Below, in pieces: positions 37,207-48,016 of a stretch of DNA of 64,000 nucleotides. Made by a program: the position numbers and the translations under genes. The notes beneath the pieces are model-generated. The model was not told the origin of the DNA and did no database searches. It was given only the letters and a program-made list of their open reading frames with translations. The DNA is taken from contig JAUGWO010000065.1 in NCBI GenBank assembly GCA_049724395.1, forward strand, positions 1 through 64,000. Direction: 5' to 3'. Position 1 is the first letter of the stretch. Each line of letters opens with the position of its first letter. This DNA is from Spongospora subterranea f. sp. subterranea (lineage: Eukaryota > Endomyxa: Phytomyxea > Phytomyxea > Plasmodiophorida).

Positions 37207-37641
37207 ATGAACCGTCGACATCATCAGAACCGAAGACAGGGCCAGCAATCGAGGCCAAATCAGTTGATCGGGGCCAATGTGGCCATAGTTTTGAAGAAGG
37301 ATCAACCTACTGGTCGCTTAACCATGGGCACTGTGTCCGAAATTTTAACTCGATCTGCATCCCATCCTCGTGGAATCAAAGTCAGGCTCACTAGCGGTGC
37401 CGTAGGTCGCATACAGAAAATAACGTCTTCCAGCGTGAACTTGGGCAATCAGAGTGAAAATATCTCCAACCAAGAGTGCCACCCCACCCCATCCACTTAC
37501 TCGACCGCCACATGTTTATCAGATTGGATGCCACAGGCATTATCAACTGAAACAGACGCGCCATCATGGAGCTGCTCACGATGCACATTCCTCAATGCTG
37601 GGTTGCTACACAGGTGCGAGATGTGCGATGCAATGAGATAA
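37207..37641 (+). CDS. YwbE-like (DUF2196) protein with C-terminal RanBP2-type zinc finger
   Basis: Single exon of 144 residues. Residues about 18-75 (LIGANVAIVLKKDQPTGRLT, then SHPRGIKVRLTSGAVGRIQK) match the small basic YwbE fold shared by bacteria and many eukaryotes, function unknown. Residues 121-142 (WSCSRCTFLNAGLLHRCEMC) form a RanBP2-type zinc finger (W-x-C-x-x-C ... N ... C-x-x-C), which often binds ubiquitin or single-stranded RNA. Its 3' end faces the convergent FAM210-like gene, 82 bp away. Confidence 0.85.
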   Translation: MNRRHHQNRRQGQQSRPNQLIGANVAIVLKKDQPTGRLTMGTVSEILTRSASHPRGIKVRLTSGAVGRIQKITSSSVNLGNQSENISNQECHPTPSTYSTATCLSDWMPQALSTETDAPSWSCSRCTFLNAGLLHRCEMCDAMR

Positions 37642-37723
37642 CAGGCATCGGGAACGTGGTATATGGACGTTCTATTATAGTTATAGGAGAATCGATGCAG
37701 AGTGTCAAGTTGAAGAACACCGA

Positions 37724-38121
37724 TCAACGTCTGAGAAACTTGGGAGCGAACCGCGCTGCATATGGAGTTATGAGCAGTGTAAGGGGTACGCGCAAGGGCA
37801 TTGTCGCTTTGTGCAATACGTATGCCAACGCGAATGATCCGCCAGTTGCAACTGCAGAGGTTTGGAGGTTGAAGCGCTCCATTACAGGAGTCAAGTCTAC
37901 CCCATAAGCGACCGCACCACACCTACACAAACAGAAGTCGTGCTATCAGAGATTTACTATTTTCAAAAACAAACTGTAGATTATAATGTATCAACCACAG
38001 CATACAGATATCGTCAACTATACCACAAGGATAAAGAACCCAACGATAATCCAATATGAGTGACCGCAGCAATTGGGCCGTATAGAACCACGTTTTGCCT
38101 GAGCCGGGATGCAGCTGACAT
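37724..38121 (-). CDS. FAM210/DUF1279-family mitochondrial-type membrane protein
   Basis: Two exons, 38121-38024 and 37922-37724, join in phase to 98 residues: MSAASRLRQNVVLYGPIAAV, then THIGLSLGSLSLWCGAVAYG across the splice, VDLTPVMERFNLQTSAVATG and GGSFALAYVLHKATMPLRVP. This is the DUF1279 layout: Y-G-x-x-A-x-x-T-H, a membrane helix, G-V-D, then A-x-A-Y-x-x-H-K. FAM210 proteins act in mitochondria and often carry a presequence. Extra upstream coding sequence (to about 38380, HVSC ... TTRRSAFANDW) could supply one, but I could not join it. Confidence 0.8.
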
Positions 38122-38518
38122 GTTTCCAATCGTTGGCGAATGCTGAACGACGAGTTGTCGCTGGCTGTTGTTGCAATCTTCCGGCAACGAACCCACTGAG
38201 ATGAAGTGTTGTTACGTTCGAGCAACTGTATCTAATGACACAGGGCAGGGCCGAATCAACACTTGATCTGAAACGAAACACGGCACAGGTCGGTAGGAGG
38301 TCCCGCACGACTGCAAGAGGTCCCTCTTTCATCAGGATATCAGGGAGCTCTTTCCCGTTCATTTCCCCAATCATAGTCATCTCTCGCCCCGTCGAAGTCA
38401 GTTCTGTTCTGGCGGTGTGACGACGGGCGATTTCATTAAACCAATTGGGTGTGTGCAGATAGCTGTGTTTGGAATCTACTAGGATTTTTCACGGCGGGTT
38501 TAGCTCCTTCGAAGTTTT

Positions 38519-40160
38519 ATGTCCCTGAATGTAGCTGTTGAACAGCAGCCATCATTTTCTGGAGAGTTATGGGCTAATTTTGCATCCGTTGTCCACAATT
38601 GCGAAAATGTATTTCATTTTCTATTGTTTCCAGTTTGACAAAACATGATTGCTCTTTCCTTTAGGGATACAAATCATTGAAGGAATTTGTGGCTTTTTTA
38701 AAAGAACGGATTCGCATCGAACGCCTTCATTGCAAAAATCTGGCCCGGCTTTCGCGGGCGACGATCGGAAAAGGAGAATTCGGGACTCTGGCAGCGGCTA
38801 TGGATCGTCTGCGAGTAGATGCCACTCAAGGTATGCAGATGGCGCTTACTTGACATTTCATCAGCGCTAGTTGACGAGTTGGGGTCCTGTCAAAGGATCA
38901 AACGAGCGAATGTCTTTTGCCGCGGTTTTGGAGACAGATGTATTGCCGGAGATCTTGGAAATGAAGGCTTTGTACGAAAAGATGAACGGGAAGTTGATAC
39001 TCGAAGGTAAAAAAGTCTCAAAAGTCAGTATGTCTGCCTGGATAACTTTCTGGGAATGACATAGTAAAATAGGCGCTTTCCGATGCGCGGGAGAGAATCA
39101 ACAGCAGGGCGGATGCCGATGAATCTACCCTGTCCAAGCTTCAAGGTTTTGCGACCTTAACCTCTAAATTTAAGTCGGCGTCGCCCGTAAAAAATAGTTC
39201 CAATGGGTTTTCTGCTGACAAACTTAAGTCGGCCGAAGCACTTTATTCAGACGTAATGACTAGCGTTTTGGAAGGAATTCAATCTAATGGTATTGATGTT
39301 CATCATATCATGTTGATTGCCGTTTGATTTTCATTCGTAGAGGAAGCAAGAATTCGTTGTCTTAGAGGTGCGCTTCGCAAATGCGTCGTTTTTGAGACTT
39401 CGCTTGTTGCCAATAGGAGCTGTAGGCTAATCTTACATTCACGATATTTCCTTCATATTTACAGTTCGCAGATGACATCAAAGACATGGCTGCCGTAATG
39501 GAGGATATTGATCATTCAGAAGTTCTTAATCAGTTCATATCGTCGGTACAAACACAAGCGCAGCCAGCTCGGTCTCCTAGGCCTGCAGCTGTTTGCCTCC
39601 GCGTTCTGGAAGTGCTATCTCACACGCTATCCTCTGGAGTAGTCGATAATGAGGCGATGCTGATGACAGACATTGCGTACAAGACATTGGTGAACAGGTT
39701 TGATCGCCAGCTCGTCTTGTTTCACCAGGATAACCGTTCAATGTCGTTCATGTTTAGGCCACCGAAATATGCCTCAGTGACCACCGACGAAGATACGATA
39801 TGTCTGAACTATCTTTCCGTAATGGTCAATGACGTGGGGAAGGTGTCTTCAACCGATTTAGACGACAGGGCTTTTAGGACTATTTGCACAGCGTTTCGGT
39901 TAGTTTTTGCAACTCTATTCGATTTCGGACGCATGGAGGAATGCGAGCAATGGTTGAAAATCGCAGAAAAAATCGGGCAAATTCACGACCCCGCGGATGG
40001 AACGGAACGGGGAACTGTTATCTCTATGATAATTCAATCGCCAGAATATCTAGAAAGGGCAGCGTCTCTACAGGCATGGAAAGAGGCCAAATCTCTGGCG
40101 TTCACCCCAACTGAAGCAAACGAAAACGCGGTGATCACTGATGAGAACTGCATCGAATAA
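38519..40160 (+). CDS. F-BAR domain protein
   Basis: F-BAR proteins bind and bend membranes and link them to actin. Exon 1 starts MSLNVAVEQQPSFSGELWAN. Exon 2 carries GYKSLKEFVAFLKERIRIER and LARLSRATIGKGEFGTLAAA, the typical FCH start. Later exons give LETDVLPEILEMKALYEKMN, then KLQGFATLTSKFKSASPVKN, EEARIRCLRGALRKCVVFET and FADDIKDMAAVMEDIDHSEV, ending the F-BAR helices. The last exon continues as a helical C-terminal region (SGVVDNEAMLMTDIAYKTLV to ENAVITDENCIE) without an SH3 domain. A one-base surplus in GGGG at 38881-38884 shifts the frame inside exon 3. Confidence 0.8.
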
Positions 40161-40222
40161 AACAATATTTATATGCGCTATTTGGATCTGGAATTCCACG
40201 TTGTCCTAAACTACTTGAATTT

Positions 40223-40843
40223 TTACATAACCAATCTGTATGTGACATATCGCCCAGCGGTTTCACTGGGCCGAATGATTTTCACCACTTGTCCATTCAC
40301 GAGACCGTAATATCGTGCGATGGGATCGCTGCACTGGATCCTGGGCAGCTGGGTCTCTTTCAGCTTATACTTCACCAACAGCGAGGTCTTCTCTTCCGCC
40401 TTCAGCAAGATGTGCTTGGGAACCAGCACGTGCTCGGTGATGTTGACCAACAGTTCGCTTTCGTGAAACTGCTCCATATGCAGCCTTGGCGCCAGATTCG
40501 TTAAAACCTGCTTGGCAAACGGGGTGATACCGGCTTCAACAACGATTATGGCTCGGAATATCTTCTCGGCTTCCATCATCTCAGCGTATGTTCTGATGGT
40601 TTTAACTCCCACCTTGGCCTCGTCGGCGAAGAAAACAAAGATCTGATCTGTCGGATCGTCTCGCTTTTGGCACAATAACGTCAGCTTGTTCCGCTCTGGG
40701 GTTTCGCCAAACCTCATCTTGAACTGGCCCTGAGTCATCTCCATATCGTCCTTGGCGACCAGATATGCCCTGTCGTTCAGCATCTGAGCAACCGTCCGTC
40801 TCGCCCGCCATACCCGTGACAACGATTCAGATATTCCTTCCAT
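40223..40843 (-). CDS. RPB5: RNA polymerase subunit RPB5 (shared by Pol I, II and III)
   Basis: Intronless, 206 residues from MEGISESLSRVWRARRTVAQ, the usual length. An upstream in-frame Met at 40948 would add 35 basic residues with no family counterpart, so I chose the inner start. Conserved landmarks are DRAYLVAKDD, DDPTDQIFVFFADEAKVGVK, the jaw domain and the C-terminal signature HILLKAEEKTSLLVKYKLKE, then QLPRIQCSDPIARYYGLVNG and QVVKIIRPSETAGRYVTYRL. Confidence 0.97.
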   Translation of the reverse strand: MEGISESLSRVWRARRTVAQMLNDRAYLVAKDDMEMTQGQFKMRFGETPERNKLTLLCQKRDDPTDQIFVFFADEAKVGVKTIRTYAEMMEAEKIFRAIIVVEAGITPFAKQVLTNLAPRLHMEQFHESELLVNITEHVLVPKHILLKAEEKTSLLVKYKLKETQLPRIQCSDPIARYYGLVNGQVVKIIRPSETAGRYVTYRLVM

Positions 40844-40999
40844 ATTGACACGAAATATTTGGGGTTGGCCAAGAACCGGACTGCGCCACGCAGTTGGTAA
40901 AAGTTTGACTTTCGGTTGTCTATTTGTGTGCAAATCACGTTTTTTCATCTAAAATATTGCTGGTCTGGTATTCGCCCTGTTGAAGGCAACAACAAAACA

Positions 41000-41340
41000 T
41001 CGCTTTTATTCAGTGTATAGCTTGGCCGGATACCGATTTATGTGCTCATTTTGACGTCATGAGAGATTTAACAGCATCCTATATGGTAACAAGACTTTTG
41101 GCAAATCATAGATCTTACTGGCTATGCAATATAATCCTATTCATTCTGTTCTCACTTTATCATTGTATGTCGTCCAGGAGAATCCAAATTTTTCTTGTAA
41201 TTTGTAAAGCGCAAACTCAGTTCAGTCTGCAACACCAACCAGGCGTTTGTCGTTTTCTGCTAATCTACCGGCACCGATAAGTGATCGATCTTACTTCGCC
41301 GAAAATCCCGAAACCGCGATGTGGTGAATACTTATATTTA
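41000..41340. other. intergenic, no gene seen
   Basis: Spacer between RPB5 and BUD23; probably the RPB5 promoter and the BUD23 3' UTR. No supported frame. Confidence 0.6.
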
Positions 41341-42384
41341 TTAGAACTTGGGTCTGCGCTTGCGGTTAGTATATTTAGAATCAGCAGCCACTTTGAGCCC
41401 TTTATTCCTCATCGATTCCTTCTTCTTCTGAACCCAATTACGGTCTTTGACGTTTTTCTTGGATTTACCGTTTTTCCTGATCGTCTTCATAATCCCACCT
41501 GCTGTGAACTGGACGGTGTTGGGGCGAGAACTCGCCGACCCTTCCGACAATCCCGTCGGCATGTCGCCAGGATTGGGGGTTCCAGCAAATAGCACCAGGA
41601 AGTACTTTTTAGCTTTGGTACTATTGGGATAGTCGACAACGATCCCTCCCCCGAATCCAACTTGTAAGGCGCTTGAAGTGATTAGTTCGATCGCCTCAGG
41701 TGATTCTGGATAGAATTGAAACACTGCCCGACCTCCTTTCTGAACGCACCCAACAACAGCACATCAACATTGCTCGACGCGTCGATAGGTCAAACAACCG
41801 ACCTTTAGGCAGTTATATAGTGATTGGAAGAACTGTACCAGACGACGTTTGGGATTATGATCAGCTTTATCAGCATTGCATAGCCATTGCAATACAGATA
41901 CTGATATAGCTGCATCGAATGTCGCTGGGCGGAAATACAATCCTTGGCCGATATCGGATAAGAACAGGTCTCCTTCAACCTGAAAAAAGAGGGCATGAAA
42001 ATGACGCGCATGTGATAACGGGAACCGATGTCCCTGGAAATCTACAAACCTCACGAGCCAGGGCCACCTCTAGCATTGATGGCGATATGTCGCAACCGAC
42101 CCAGATATGGCCACCACATGTCAGCACCTCTCCTGATAAACCCGACCCGCATCCGATATCCAAGATATAGCAAGACTTATCCTCGGGAATGTTCAGCAGC
42201 TCGACAGCGCGATCCGTCATGGCGCTCTGGATCTCGATGATTCTCGTGCTGCGATCGCACAGATCAGAATTGGACGAAAACTCAAATACTATCGCAGCCC
42301 ATTAGCGTACTTTGCTGCATATTTCTTCGATTCATCTGCATTGTAAAATATCTCTGGTGGATTTAGATGTTCAGGTCGGCTCAT
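41341..42384 (-). CDS. BUD23: 18S rRNA guanine-N7 methyltransferase BUD23
   Basis: Methylates a guanine in 18S rRNA and is needed for small-subunit export. Start MSRPEHLNPPEIFYNADESK is the family signature. After the first intron (ends ..GATCGCAG) come TRIIEIQSAMTDRAVELLNI and the SAM-binding motif ILDIGCGSGLSGE, then VGCDISPSMLEVALAREV. Further exons give EGDLFLSDIGQGLYFRPATF, ISVLQWLCNADKADHNPKRR, FQFYPESPEAIELITSSALQ and GGIVVDYPNSTKAKKYFLVL. The basic tail NRKRRPKF is typical. Five exons with short introns. Confidence 0.96.
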
Positions 42385-43020
42385 CCTTGACGAAGATTTT
42401 TGGTCCCGAACACAATCTGGTGCCTTTGGTCAGTAAAGAGTTCAGGGGAGAGAGGGTCAGAATAAAGTCCGCACGGCGTTGTGTTACAGTTGCGGTTTGC
42501 CTTGGCTGGCCCGGTATCGTCAATGTCTCTTGAGTGTATTCTGTAACGTGACGTTTCACATTCATGACCTTGTCCAGGCAACTGCTAATTTTGTTTCAAG
42601 GTGCCGAATATCAGCATCTGTCAGTGCAGTATAAACATGGTGAGGGCATCCCACATTGCGTTAGCGCTTGAATATGTGATGAACTTAAACAATCGAACAT
42701 GTCAACTGTTCGTTTGCATCTGGAATGAAATCAAGCTTTATGTTCTGTGAAGGCCGGCTTTCAATGGTCAGGTTCGCGATCTCTGCATAAACAGTAGTCG
42801 TGATAAGTCGGTAAAACCGTTCTGGTGGTGCAACCGTCTCGGGTTGGCTTCCGTTGATGGTTAAACTTCACGTTAACAACTCACGAGATTGATGAGGAGC
42901 ATTGTCTGTTGACAAATTTTGCCAGAATATTGTCCAAATCTGTGCTGACGACACAGCCAAGAGTGTAACGAACGCCCTCGATTTACAATCATCAACACAG
43001 TGTTTTGTTGCTAGATGAAT
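42385..43020. other. intergenic, nothing supported
   Basis: Short open frames only. It holds the start side of BUD23 and the 3' side of DNAJC9. Confidence 0.5.
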
Positions 43021-43024
43021 TAAT

Positions 43025-43801
43025 TTATTTGGATATCGTTTTCTTGGGCTTCCGTCTAGAAGCATTTGCAGCATTTTTACTTTTCGTTGCCGCAACATTT
43101 TTCGCTTTTGACTTGCTGGCGATCGTTTTCGTGAATGCAGGGGTTGCTTTAAGCGTCTTTTCTTTGATCAATTTCGATATATGGGCGATTGCCGAGGATT
43201 TTGAGCAATTCACAAACTGCATGATCTTGGCGATGTGCCCATCAAACTGCTTATAAACCCTGATGATCTCCTGTGAATCCTAAACGACAATGAACTTACA
43301 TCACTACCACCGTCTGAATGATTTCCTTTGTTTGCCTACCTCTTCACTGATGTTAGACTTGGCGTCCCTGATGGCGTCGTCAATCGCCTGGTCGTCGACA
43401 CGACTCGCTCGATCGAATATGGCTCGTGCAATGCCCATTAATTCATCGGCGGTCATGTTTTCATCAACATGGATCTCGCCGTCATCGACCTCGCCATCAG
43501 CATCATACCTTGCTTTGTCTTCAGGGTTGGACAAAATTTGAAACGCCCTTGAAAGCTCCTTCAACCGAAAATTGAATTATTGGAAAAATATTGAAGCTGA
43601 GGTAATTTCTAACCTGAAATTTTGCACAAGCTTCGCTTGACGGGTTCTATACTCATATCTGAAAAATTGTAAAATCAGGTGCAACTGATGGCTTGCCTTA
43701 TCAGGATGCACGATTAATGCTTTCGCGTAATACGCCTTCTTCAGAACGGTAATTGTCAGTTCGTCTGAAGGCGATACGCCCAATAGCTCATATAATGACA
43801 T
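43025..43801 (-). CDS. DNAJC9: DNAJC9-like J-domain protein
   Basis: Four exons join in phase to 203 residues: 43801-43697, 43646-43614, 43558-43340 and 43279-43025. The J domain reads MSLYELLGVSPSDELTITVL, KKAYYAKALIVHPDK with the HPD motif, then NPSSEACAKFQ and ELSRAFQILSNPEDKARYDA. The following acidic DGEVDDGEIHVDE and VDDQAIDDAIRDAKSNI regions and the basic tail KSKNAANASRRKPKKTI fit DNAJC9, a histone H3-H4 co-chaperone working with HSP70. The first intron has a GC donor (AAG|GCAAGC), and the second exon is only 33 bp. An upstream Met at 43840 is possible but less likely. Confidence 0.88.
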
Positions 43802-43809
43802 GGCCGGAA

Positions 43810-44109
43810 ACGATCCGAAGAACCCAACCAGGATGCCCACACAATATAATCCAATTAATTGTGGCTCAAAGGTCGGGCTGCGTTCTCAGAATCCATAAAC
43901 CGGTCAATCGGGGCCGCGCACCACAGCAGTCTCTGGGTACGGTAGGTACTCCCACACCCTACACCATAGACGATGGGAGGGGATCCTGAAAACGTGCGTG
44001 TCTGAGACCTGCGTGACGGTATATGTACACTGTATACACTGTCATACCGTACCAGATGGGGTTTCCGTGGATCTAAAAATGTGCGCGGGGCGTGACAGTA
44101 TATGTACAC
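43810..44109. other. intergenic, nothing supported
   Basis: DNAJC9 upstream region with several TGTATAC-like repeats. No gene seen. Confidence 0.5.
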
Positions 44110-44180
44110 GAGTGTACATATGGATGGTTTACCCTTCCGAGTGTACATATGGATGGTTTACCCTTCCGAGTGTACTTATG
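44110..44180. repeat. 29-bp tandem repeat, two copies plus a partial third
   Basis: Units beginning GAGTGTACATATGG start at 44110, 44139 and 44168; the third diverges after ten bases. Confidence 0.9.
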
Positions 44181-45560
44181 GTACTGCAATTCGCTATCAA
44201 TGAGGTTGTCAAATCACAATCATCACGTTGTGAAGGCTGATTTTGAAAACAATCCCCTTTCTTCGTTTTTGTAACCACACATATTGTTTTTCACAAAAAA
44301 ATTGGAGGCCATATGAAAAGCAACTTTGGCAAAACATTCTGAGAAATTTCAACGCATGCATTTTTATCCACTTGAAACTGCGAAATTGTGTTTCGTTTGA
44401 GATTGAAAATGTTTCTACATCAAAGCGATTTACCCAGAGCCAGTCGTTGAGGGAATGAGTGGACTGGAGGGCCAGATAGGTAATTCAAAATAGATTCCAT
44501 TTATATGGTTCACTTTTTGATGCTTGTGGTCGATGCTTGGCAGAAACCCCAAATTCATGTTTTTACAAACACACCCTAGCCCGATTTACCTTTGCAAAAA
44601 AAGGGGTTTGTCCGGCCCTGTCCTGTTCCTCAACAGAATTACGTAATGGAAAGAACAATAACTATGTGAGAACATCACGATCGAAGGGCACAACGAGGCG
44701 ACATGGTCTGACACATATTCGACCCGGCTATCAAATTCAGTCGAATAGGTAAACAAAGGCATTCTAGCTGCCCCGGGTGTGATTATGAACTCAAACCATC
44801 GATGTGGTGTTAATAGACTGCTGTGATGTTGTCCCAGTTTCCCAACTTCCTTGAACTTGCTGAAGAAATGAGGGCTGGTATGATCACACCCAGGCGAGAT
44901 TGGGGGTTGACCATTTCGTAAATTGAAAACATGTCCTCCCCACTCTCGCGAGTTAAAACATGATTCTGAGAATGTCGTTTTCAAAAAAGTGACAAATATA
45001 TCAAAGTTGTCTCATAGTGGCTCCCATGAAATGGATTTTGCCTTCAGGTTTAATACGTAATTGGGTCCCCAATAGAAGCTTTGTTGCCCAAGGCAGAGCG
45101 GGATTTGCTGATGGTTGGGATTGCATTATTACGTTGATAATGATCATCCAGCGACGTTGTGTCGATCAATTATGCTTCTCTAGAATCTGGTTGTTCGGAT
45201 TGCAATTGCTGAACCGGTGAAATTGGCTTCACCACACGTCTGTGCCGTCGACATCACCTCATTCATATTAACCGTTCTGGTTTTGACAAGATGCGACCAA
45301 CCATCGATAGCAGCGCAGGCATTGGGTGTGTCGATTTGAAAGGATTAAACCCCATTGGCTTTCTTGGGTGTAATGGAGTATTTGATTCCTCGGATTGATA
45401 GCTGTTGGGAGTGTGTGTGACATAGATATAGCTTATAGACTTGCTGGTTTAGCATATGGTTTACGGTAGATATGGTATTTTACCTTGTCGGGTAAAATGG
45501 TGCCTGGCCGGCCACAGCCGCCAAAATACCAGTTCGATGCCGATAGCCGACCGCACCCAA
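44181..45560. other. gene-poor stretch, nothing supported
   Basis: Open frames on both strands (for example 44586-44984 minus) have no recognisable domain or splice structure. Part of it serves as the CDIN1 upstream region. Confidence 0.45.
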
Positions 45561-45561
45561 C

Positions 45562-46692
45562 ATGATTGTCATGGATCCGACCTTGTTCGACGTGATAGTG
45601 AAGAAGCTTACTGCTGCCTACAATCCTTATCAGACATTAGAATCATTGGCAGCCGAATATTCATGGTAGATTATAAGGTTTCCTCGTCGATCTTCTGTCA
45701 ACGTGTTCTGATCATTCCAGGATCCCGTTTGACACTTTATTGAGCATCTACACGCAAATGTACCAATCACATACTCGAAAATGTGCTCATGTACGCTATA
45801 TGAATCTTGAACACTGATGCATCATGTTCCTCACCCGAAAGCCTTTGTCAGATCCATAAACGACAAGAAAATATTGATAAATATATTGAGAGGTAGTTCC
45901 CTGCATGTACAGTAGCTTTTCGCTTTTGCACAAAAATTTTCAGATATGATCATGGCGAGCGCCTGTTGGATATCGCATCGTCAATCGATCTAGCGCCCTG
46001 TCTCCTCGCCCGAATCGTTATCCACCAGAAACTCAACACTCAAGGAAAAGGTTCGAGGGAGAACGGTCCCAAATTATTTGTTGCCGATTTGGCTGATGAT
46101 GGAGTTGTTTAAAGAGGCTACACAGTATCTGAGGAATACGAACGAGATCTCAGACGGCCGACTGAAGGAAGAGGTTCAATGCTGTGTTGATGCGGATCGG
46201 CATTATTCCCCGTTCTCAGATAAAATAAGAAGGTATTTTCGTTCGCTGGCAATGTCTATCGTCGTTTAAGATTCTGAATTAGTTCGATCGGATTGGAGTA
46301 TGAGTATGTGCTTTTCGAGTCTTTGTTCATTGCGAACATCCCTTTCGACTCAGAAGACGATCTGAGAAAGGAGGGTCGGCCTAAGACGCCAGATGTTCGA
46401 TTGCGATCACCGATAGGTATCAGGTCAAATACCAATAACTCGCAATTTTCAAAGCGATTCTATTTCCACAGGCGTGCGAGGTCATATCGTGAAGTGGATT
46501 GATTCCAAGGCAATGTTTGGCGATGAATATAATCACGCCAAATTGCAATCGCAAATTCGAGGATATGTGCACAGATTTGGACCAGGAATGGTGATATACT
46601 GGTTTGGATACGTCGCCAATCTCGACCAGTCGTCAGATATACTCGTATCGCATTGCTTTCCCCGACACAACGAGATCGACCGGGTTGTTTAG
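45562..46692 (+). CDS. CDIN1: CDIN1 (C15orf41)-like PDDEXK nuclease-fold protein
   Basis: In humans this codanin-1 partner is mutated in congenital dyserythropoietic anaemia. Exon 1 (45562-45665) gives MIVMDPTLFDVIVKKLTAAY. Exon 2 starts at 45721 (IPFDTLLSIYTQMYQSHTRK), and exon 3 near 45946 gives RLLDIASSIDLAPCLLARIV. Later exons hold YLRNTNEISDGRLKEEVQCC, LFIANIPFDSEDDLRKEGRP and the nuclease core. The core has KTPDVRLRSP (first acidic residue) and GHIVKWIDSKAMFGDEYNHA (D-x-K), then YVHRFGPGMVIYWFGYVANL. It ends ILVSHCFPRHNEIDRVV. Gene length and order match the animal protein, so it is probably functional. Confidence 0.9.
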
Positions 46693-46708
46693 ATTACCCA
46701 TTCCTGCG

Positions 46709-47211
46709 TTAACCTACACCTTGTCGTTCCACATTATTAATCAACAAAGCAGTAACACAGTCTTCATTCAACGCTGGCATTCCGTAAAGAACAAAACATG
46801 TCAATGCTTCTACCATTGGATCTATTTTGCACTCGCCGGTCAGAGCGCCTTCAGAATAATTGAAAAGGTGTCCGCGAAGAGAACTCCTTCACTACACAGA
46901 ATTGATACATTTTCAAATCATTATTGGAGCGGTTCCCATGTTGGTTCGGGTGGTTTGAAACCGCCATCGAAACCACAACTCGTGAATAATTCTCCTGAAC
47001 AGAGATTGGATCCCAGTCTGTTCTGTTCTCGCCTTACGGTGTGGTTCGCCATCCAGTCTATGAAAATACTCCAGACCTGATTGCTTTCCTGGCAAACATT
47101 CACTGTAGACGATGGTTGACGACCAAACCAAATCATCGAACCACGCCGACTCCATCGTTGGGCTGAAATGATTGTCGCCACTGCGTTGTTCCCAGTGACG
47201 ATCCAATTCAC
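46709..47211 (-). CDS. unidentified gene, probably two exons
   Basis: The first frame starts MNWIVTGNNAVATIISAQRW and contains GSMIWFGRQPSSTVNVCQES, LCSGELFTSCGFDGGFKPPE. After an intron of about 60-80 bp a second frame gives GECKIDPMVEALTCFVLYGM, then PALNEDCVTALLINNVERQG and a stop at 46709. The predicted start is only 25 bp from the IFT43 start on the other strand. I do not recognise the family. The 46604-47080 plus frame over the same DNA looks like a shadow. Confidence 0.5.
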
Positions 47212-47236
47212 CTACACTTTATTGTCCAGAAATACA

Positions 47237-47922
47237 ATGGACAACTCGTCTCACAGCACCAGCAATGCGCCGAACGAGGCGCCCAAATTCGGCCGTCGAC
47301 GCAACAGCGTAAAACACGGGTCTCAGAATGGGGAGCCAGCGAATGAGACGAAGGCCGAAGGTTGTATGGACTAGAAACAACCAATTAATGTGAAACTGAT
47401 GTAGAAACTGCAGTGGCCGGAACAGGAGCTGGGCCTGAAAATACAGGGAAAAAATGGGTTGATGACATTGTGGCCGACGTTGATGCGATCCCTGATCTGT
47501 CAAATGTTCACGTGAAAGTCGTTTGTGTGATATCTTGACCGTTGGTTTATTGGGAAATAGGATGATGCTGGCGCGACAATTGCTGGATCCCCCGTGTTTA
47601 TGGGCACAGATAATATCCAGTCGCTGGACGAGCTTGATGAGCAGATCGGGTTTCAGCTCAACACGAATGTAATTGGGCATATCGTGTGCGACCGATGCAT
47701 CTCGACTGACTTTGGGTCGTTTAGACTGAAGGCGTTGATCTGTCGCTCTTAACCAGGGTGATGTTTTCACCCGAATTACTGAACGAGCCTGACGTCCCAT
47801 GGGAAATGGATCTGCTTCTGTCGCAAATCGCCTCTGAGATACAGATTGGAAAGGATTTCCGATCTACACAGATTGACGACAACATACAGAAACAGCATCA
47901 AGGTTCGATAACTACGACTTGA
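47237..47922 (+). CDS. IFT43: intraflagellar transport protein IFT43
   Basis: IFT-A complex subunit used to build and maintain flagella. Four exons join in phase to 180 residues: 47237-47360, 47405-47517, 47561-47668 and 47725-47922. The N-terminus (MDNSSHSTSNAPNEAPKFGR) is disordered. The centre has GKKWVDDIVADVDAIPDLSN, matching the acidic D-I-P-x-I-P-D-L block. The C-terminal domain has NIQSLDELDEQIGFQLNTN, EGVDLSLLTRVMFSPELLNE and PDVPWEMDLLLSQIASEIQI, which is the signature G-x-D-L-x-L-L-T-x-V ... D-x-x-W-x-x-D end of IFT43. Confidence 0.9.
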
Positions 47923-48016
47923 CCAGTTTATAGAACGGTTGTACATAAAAGGGCAGAAGTTTACTGATAACGATAACGGGTTGCAACGGAATACAACGCC
48001 TGAGAGAGTCTTTACA

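Noticed and set aside
40844-40948. Upstream start adding 35 residues to RPB5
   Set aside because: The extension is basic and has no counterpart in RPB5, while the inner Met gives the usual length.
46604-47080. Plus-strand frame continuing after CDIN1
   Set aside because: CDIN1 ends cleanly at 46692, and the minus strand gives a better two-exon model here.
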